Shown: positions 58,931 through 64,000 of the stretch, one piece after another | Position numbering within the stretch: position 1 is the first letter of the stretch | Layout: the number at the start of each line of letters is the position of its first letter | Assembly (NCBI GenBank): GCA_963920635.1 | Contig: OY987303.1 | Span: 56,878,278-56,942,277 of the forward strand | DNA: 64,000 nt | Reading direction: 5' to 3' | Source: Pseudeuparius sepicola | Taxonomy: Eukaryota > Arthropoda > Insecta > Coleoptera > Anthribidae | Notes under the pieces: generated by a model | What the model saw: the letters and a program-made list of their open reading frames with translations, nothing else | What the model was told of the DNA's origin: nothing | The model's database searches: none | Translations under genes and position numbers: made by a program

Positions 58931-59150
58931 TACTTTTTGTACCTAGCAACCACTTTCGCAGCTAGCAACCAAAATAACAGGGAAAATTATGTGATTACCT
59001 ACTTTATTTTACAGTATTTCTAAAGTCACTTGAAACAGCATAAAAACTCTAATTGGCGACACAAAAAGAATGCAGGACATAAGCAGTTTCCAAAAATAAA
59101 CATATTCTACAAGCAACATAAATATTTTACTTTTAAGATTTTTTAAAGTT

Positions 59151-59696
59151 GTCGACCTAGTCAAGGAGGCAGCCAATAAAAAAGCGAGCGTAGCGATTTG
59201 ATTGGTCGGCGTTACCGAGATCCACGGAGCAGCTGTCGACGTAGGCCAGTTAGGCCAGTATAACCAGTGCCGTGCACGGAAATAAGGATTGCGCTTTATT
59301 TTACGGATTTTGGTTTTGTGTATAGATTTTTGTGAGGTGTTGTTTTGTGCGAAACAAAATTATCGGTTTGCTTTGTTTTGAATTATTTCAAAGTTTATTT
59401 TATTCTTTTTTAGAGCATTTAAATAAACTATATACAGCTCTCTTAACTACCGTGACGTTTATAAAACTTGATGCATAATATACGCACTACTTAGTTACAT
59501 GAGAGATAATTGACCTAAGTAGGTCAGTGTATTCCACCGCATTTTCGTAATTATTTATCCGTGATCTGGGACAAGCCTAAAGGCATCTCTCCGCCATTTT
59601 TACCTCAGGGGTTACTGCGTTTCCTCGAAACAAAACCTCAACAAATTCCCCTCTACTACGTTCGTTGCATCTCTAGCATTTCTCGACCGAAGGAGC
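59151..59696. mobile_element. Inverted copy of the repeat at 22898-23445
   Basis: Matches it along its length in reverse complement, including ccgtgcacggaaataaggat and gtaagtaggtca-type text near 59512. Small indels separate the two. Sequence beyond 59700 differs. Confidence 0.75.
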
Positions 59697-60195
59697 AAAC
59701 AAAATATTATTACAGAGCGGAGAATAAGCGCCGCCGACGCGTTGACATGATCTCCGTAATTGCCTCATTTCGTATTTCAAAGACGGCGCCGGAAATAAGA
59801 AAAGAACCACCGTAAATTTGTACGCGGCGCTTTAAGGCAACTTATCCCATAATTAGAGCTAGCTTGCACGTAGGGCTGGCTCATATTTCTCGGTGGCCGG
59901 CTGCGAGGCAAAAGTTTCCGTTGTTTATTCCCTTCGGGTTATCTAGCGGCGGTTAGCTGCAAAGTGCGCCATCTGCTAGAGGATGGCGCAAGTTGTACTT
60001 TGAGACCTTCTAATAAAGAACCCCGGGAAGGAGCAAATTCGGGCTTAACGCTCGACCGGGACAGTCTCTGCATATGGCTGGATGCCGTTTCCGTTTTTAA
60101 TACAGACAAAACATTATAAGGCACGTTTATGTCTTTAAGTTTAGGAATCCTTGATAATAAAGCAATTCTAATTTTAAATTTCCAATTATGAAGTA

Positions 60196-60300
60196 GTAGT
60201 AGTTATAGATTGCCGTTTCTGTGACACCATTGTGCTTTTCGTGCAAAATCACGTACGAAAAGCACATTTGTGTCACAGAAACAGCAAACTATAACTACTA
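60196..60300. repeat. 105-bp near-palindrome
   Basis: Arms of about 48 bp (tagtagttatag ... gccgtttctgtgaca ... and tgtcacagaaac ... ctataactacta) surround gcaaaatcac. It lies inside the mirrored part of the THAP element copy. Confidence 0.7.
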
Positions 60301-60440
60301 GCAGGTGCCTACACAAACGCCATTGCCACTTTGGTGCATGGCTTCAAAGGTTAATTTAAATTACAAAATTACTTACCGATGGATTATTATCCTGAAACAT
60401 TTTAGTTTTGGCGGTCAGAGAAGTACCACAAGCCGCACAT

Positions 60441-61369
60441 CTAAGCATAATAACTCGAAAAAGTATCTAAACGCAACCACATGCTTGTGCGGGGGAGGGG
60501 GGCAATTACTATTATTTTGTCTTCGTTGCCATTTGCGGCTAGGGCCGACTTTTTTCCCGTTAGAACTAGGATAGCATTCGCTCAAGTACTACGGAAAACC
60601 CTAGAAAACCGTAGTAATCCCAGTGAGTGTAGGACAATTAGTGAAGCACACGAGTAAAGCCTATTTAGGAGCAATATCGTGAACCTACATTTGTCCAGTG
60701 CTCTTGGCCATAGCGATGTTTTTCTTTAAAGACATATGCATGTGCCTGTCTCGAACCGAGGTCGATCGAAGGCAGAAAAACATGCAGTCTAAAAAGTCAG
60801 CCCGGTACGAGCGACGCCACCGCGTCACCTACATTTAATCCACCAAATATAATGTAGGTAGGTCATTAGATTACTAATGAAATGACAACATTTTAAAATT
60901 TCGAGATTTTTAATTATCATTTTAAGAATAGACACTTTTAGCCTTTTCCTATTTGGAAATTTAGAATAACAAAGTTGGTGGTATATTTCAAAAGAACTGT
61001 AACCAAAGAAAATGTCTTTCTACACCAATGGATTCTACTTTTACTAAACTCGTATTATCAAAATGAATATTACCAGTTACTATAATGGAGAACTTGAACG
61101 ATTTTTTTTTATTTCTTTAATATATTTGCCTATCTATAGAAAGAGCACATACCAAATATCAGCCCACAAATCGCAATATTTAATTTGCAATAAATAATTA
61201 AAGTTGTGACCGCAAGCTATTCATTTGAAACGACACGAAAAGCGCGGGAATGGTCGTGACGTCACACCGCTCGATCAATCGGAAGGCAGTGACAGAGTGG
61301 AGAATGGAAATGGAAAGTTAAAAAAACAGTTCGGCGACTTATTTCCAGAGGGATCCGATGTAGGTCAAA
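60441..61369. other. Intergenic DNA, nothing recognised
   Basis: Contains a G-run (gggggaggggggc, near 60490). No gene or clear repeat structure seen. Confidence 0.4.
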
Positions 61370-61800
61370 AATAAGAACTGCCTAAAAGTCCAAATTTTAC
61401 AAGCGTTTCTTTAACTGAATGGTGAGGCTACGGGACTAGTAATTCGTAGGTCCCTGGTTCAATCCCACAAGAAGTTATTTTTTATTATCACTGAATTCTA
61501 CCTCTTATATTTATCACTGATTATCATTTTTAGTAATAAATGGACAATGGTTATTATGAAGATTATTACTCACAATTTACTCCATAGTGTACCTATTTAA
61601 ATTCAAAGTACTTACCTACCTAATATGAAATTGTCGGTAGCAGGAAAAATGTAATACATTGCTCGATGCGTAAGCTCATCTTTTTGGCATCGAAGAGAGT
61701 TTTAAGACCCGAGGCAACACGGGCGTTAAACAACCTCCTCGGCCAAAAAAGTGCGCTTACGCATGTCGCAATGTCAATAACTATTTAATACAGCACACTC
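61370..61800. repeat. Inverted copy of the tRNA-like repeat at 58320-58930
   Basis: Contains gggactagtaattcgtaggt, ggttcaatcccac and the mirrored gatgcgtaagc ... cttacgcat pair, in opposite orientation to the left copy. Confidence 0.6.
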
Positions 61801-63339
61801 TTTTCAAACGTTATCAAAAATATCAAGACTGAGATAGACTATAATAAGACGGATAGACAAGGATATGACGTTCTCGTTGCTCGTTCTAAACAAAGCATGC
61901 GTGGTGCTGTAGTTGGTTTAAATGTGCCGCCCATATTAGTTTATACATGGTGCCGGCGCCCACCAGAGGCGCCACCACCAACGAGCTACTTGATGTCACA
62001 ACCAAGGAGGGCGCGTTTCAAGAATGATTTGAATTATGCAGTTTTTAATTGCTTACATTTATTACATAAAAATAAAAATTGAGTTTTTTTGTAAACTGTG
62101 GTTCATTTAATGGCAATAAATTTTGAAAGTAATATTTTTCAAGTTTAAATTTTGGGCAAGTTCCCCATTCTTTATTCTTTCTATAGTCACTGATATTACC
62201 CAATTTCGACAGGTACCTAGTTCTCCGAGTCAACAAATTTATAAAAAAAATCTGACGCGAACACCTGCTAGAGCCATGTAAGTATATACAGTGTGGTCCA
62301 AATATTTCGCAAGAGTTCGTACATTCCTGTAATTTCCTTAAAGTTTCATCGATGTTTTTTTTGTGTTAACAATTTAGCAGCTGTTGTTTTTCCGTCATCA
62401 ACGTCCGAACGTATTCATTTTCTACCGTTGAAAACCGACAAAACAACACTACAGAACACCACGATGTTATTATTTGTACCGATAAATTGCTTTCGGTGTT
62501 AAAATTGCGCCTTGGCCTGGCCCATACGACGGGGCTTTGAGGGAAAATTTGTAGTGTCCGCATTGCAGAATATCGGATCTCTGGGAGACCGACGAAGCGG
62601 GCTTGGTATAACGAGTAACACTAAATCTCTAGGGGTTTGTTAGCCTGGATATTTTAAAGGGTCCCCTTGAAAAGGAAACAATATATTTCTTGTGAGATCT
62701 GACATTCAGTATTATTACACCAGATTTTTTTTGCATGGCGCTATACTGATCTGGCAGTGCAGTGTTGTCTGGCGAACAGAGTGTGTAAGAATACAGGGTG
62801 TTCCAGCGGAAACGTAACAGGCTCTATAACGGCCGGGAAAATTTTTTCTTGGAAAAACGCAAAAATAGGTCAATTTTGGCATAAAATTGATAGATCTATC
62901 TGCAACCACCTGAGCAGGGGTTGAACTCCTTCAAAAAATTTAAATGGGAACTGGGTTCATGTTGCACATCTTTGGAAACGTTTCTCAATTCTCTATACAC
63001 CTACATCAGATTTTCGAAAATCGATCGACTTTTCAAAAAGATACAGCGTGTAAAATGCAAAACATTCATTTTCAATTATTGCCTGGTATTGTTAAACAAT
63101 AGAAGATCTCCGTTTCCGTATTATAAACGAATGCCGATAAATCACCCCTGAAATGTTGAACAATGTTCTGCAGCGTTTTGAACAAAATCGTTATTATTGC
63201 ATGGAAGTGAATGGGCAACATTTTGAGCATTTATTACAATAAAGTTTCAATTTCCTCCCCGTTTATAAAATTTTCGTCAAAATATTGTTGCTGAACATGC
63301 TTTCTATAACTTAAGGCCTCCGACCACCACTTTCGGCTA
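61801..63339. other. Intergenic DNA with scattered transposon ends
   Basis: No host gene found. tacagggtgttccagcgg near 62792 and tacagtgtggtccaaat near 62288 look like transposon termini. Small frames at 61897, 62293, 62715 and 62921 have no known domain. Confidence 0.4.
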
Positions 63340-63660
63340 AAACATCGTTTTTATTGAAAATTTCTTTATTGATTATGATAGTTTCATAAAATACGGGCTG
63401 GTTTCCATGGGCGTGCATTATTTATTTTATTTTGATTGATTCGAAATCACAGCAAGTAAATATATTTCAACACTAGCTTTACATTTGGTAAATTATCTGC
63501 AAATAAATATCAATATTTAAAATACATATAAGTCAAAATTCACTACCTTTTAATTTTAACATTTTTGTGAAATTGGCTAAGACCGCGTTTCATGCTACGC
63601 CACTGGCATGTCGTGCGATGTGGCAGTCGGTAACACGGCGCTGTTAGGCTTCCTCTCGCT
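63340..63660. mobile_element. Partial inverted copy of the dynein-2 intron 4 transposon
   Basis: Reverse complement of about 48650-48965 (catgctacgccactggc; acgggctggtttccatgg). The end with cgctgttaggcttcctctc corresponds to the left terminus of the intronic copy. Confidence 0.75.
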
Positions 63661-63771
63661 TTTCTTGTCTAAGAACCTCGACCAGTGGAAAGATGTTTTG
63701 TGGTGAAAAGTGACAAATGACAAAAAATGTTAGATGTCTTGTGACGCTACAGAACGTAAAATTGGTTTGAT

Positions 63772-64000
63772 CCATCGAATTGATAAGTACAATGGAAGTC
63801 GCACAGGTACCATTTTCATTGTTGTTTGGGGCAGCCAACTCTAGAGAGAGATAGGTTTCAAATGACAATAAGTAAGACAAGGACGCCTAATGAACGTGTC
63901 AGCTGATTCAGGCAAAGGAGGTATGTAGGAATGTTGCATATTAATGGGCGAATTTAATGGGCATGTTCCGTAATTCTCTTTATTGTATGATCGGTATTCC
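63772..64000. repeat. Direct copy of the repeat at 4586-4808
   Basis: Same orientation and near-identical text, running to the edge of the window. Copy boundaries on the right are unknown. Confidence 0.75.

Overview
This is a stretch of nuclear DNA from an arthropod, most likely an insect and possibly a beetle (the order is inference). It is AT-rich, the genes have many exons with GT-AG introns, and most non-coding DNA is made of short inverted-repeat DNA transposons. Three host genes can be assembled almost base by base from exon phase and family similarity.

Layout: (1) 1-1400, repeat-rich intergenic DNA with a tRNA-like remnant. (2) 1400-12850, plus strand: calnexin, the ER lectin chaperone, 7 coding exons, 575 aa, with a 5'UTR intron and a tiny uORF. 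Its introns hold transposons, an unassigned 186-codon antisense ORF, and a 9-copy tandem array of a decayed piece of its own P-domain exon. (3) 12900-15900: a tandem repeat interrupted by two large palindromic transposons. (4) 16055-27499, minus strand: a class B (secretin-family) GPCR most like parathyroid hormone receptors, 7 exons, 453 aa. (5) 28229-49965, minus strand: the heavy chain of cytoplasmic dynein-2, the retrograde IFT motor (DYNC2H1; fly beethoven), 43 coding exons, 4197 aa, with an RFX-type X-box about 70 bp upstream of its ATG. (6) 50050-64000: no intact host gene found; foldback transposons, a PIF/Harbinger remnant, a frameshifted THAP-domain remnant and several pairs of inverted repeat copies.

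The three genes do not form a pathway. Calnexin acts in ER glycoprotein folding, the GPCR in peptide hormone signalling, and dynein-2 in ciliary transport, which in insects is mainly needed in sensory neurons. Calnexin and the GPCR converge across about 3.2 kb. Dynein-2 and the GPCR lie in tandem on the minus strand, about 0.73 kb from stop to ATG. Coding phases sum to exact multiples of three in all three models (1728, 1362 and 12594 nt), which supports the exon boundaries. I saw no new multi-gene system. The most unusual items are the exon-derived tandem array in calnexin, the perfect 151-bp inverted repeat in a GPCR intron, the X-box at dynein-2, and the unassigned ORF at 9956-10516.
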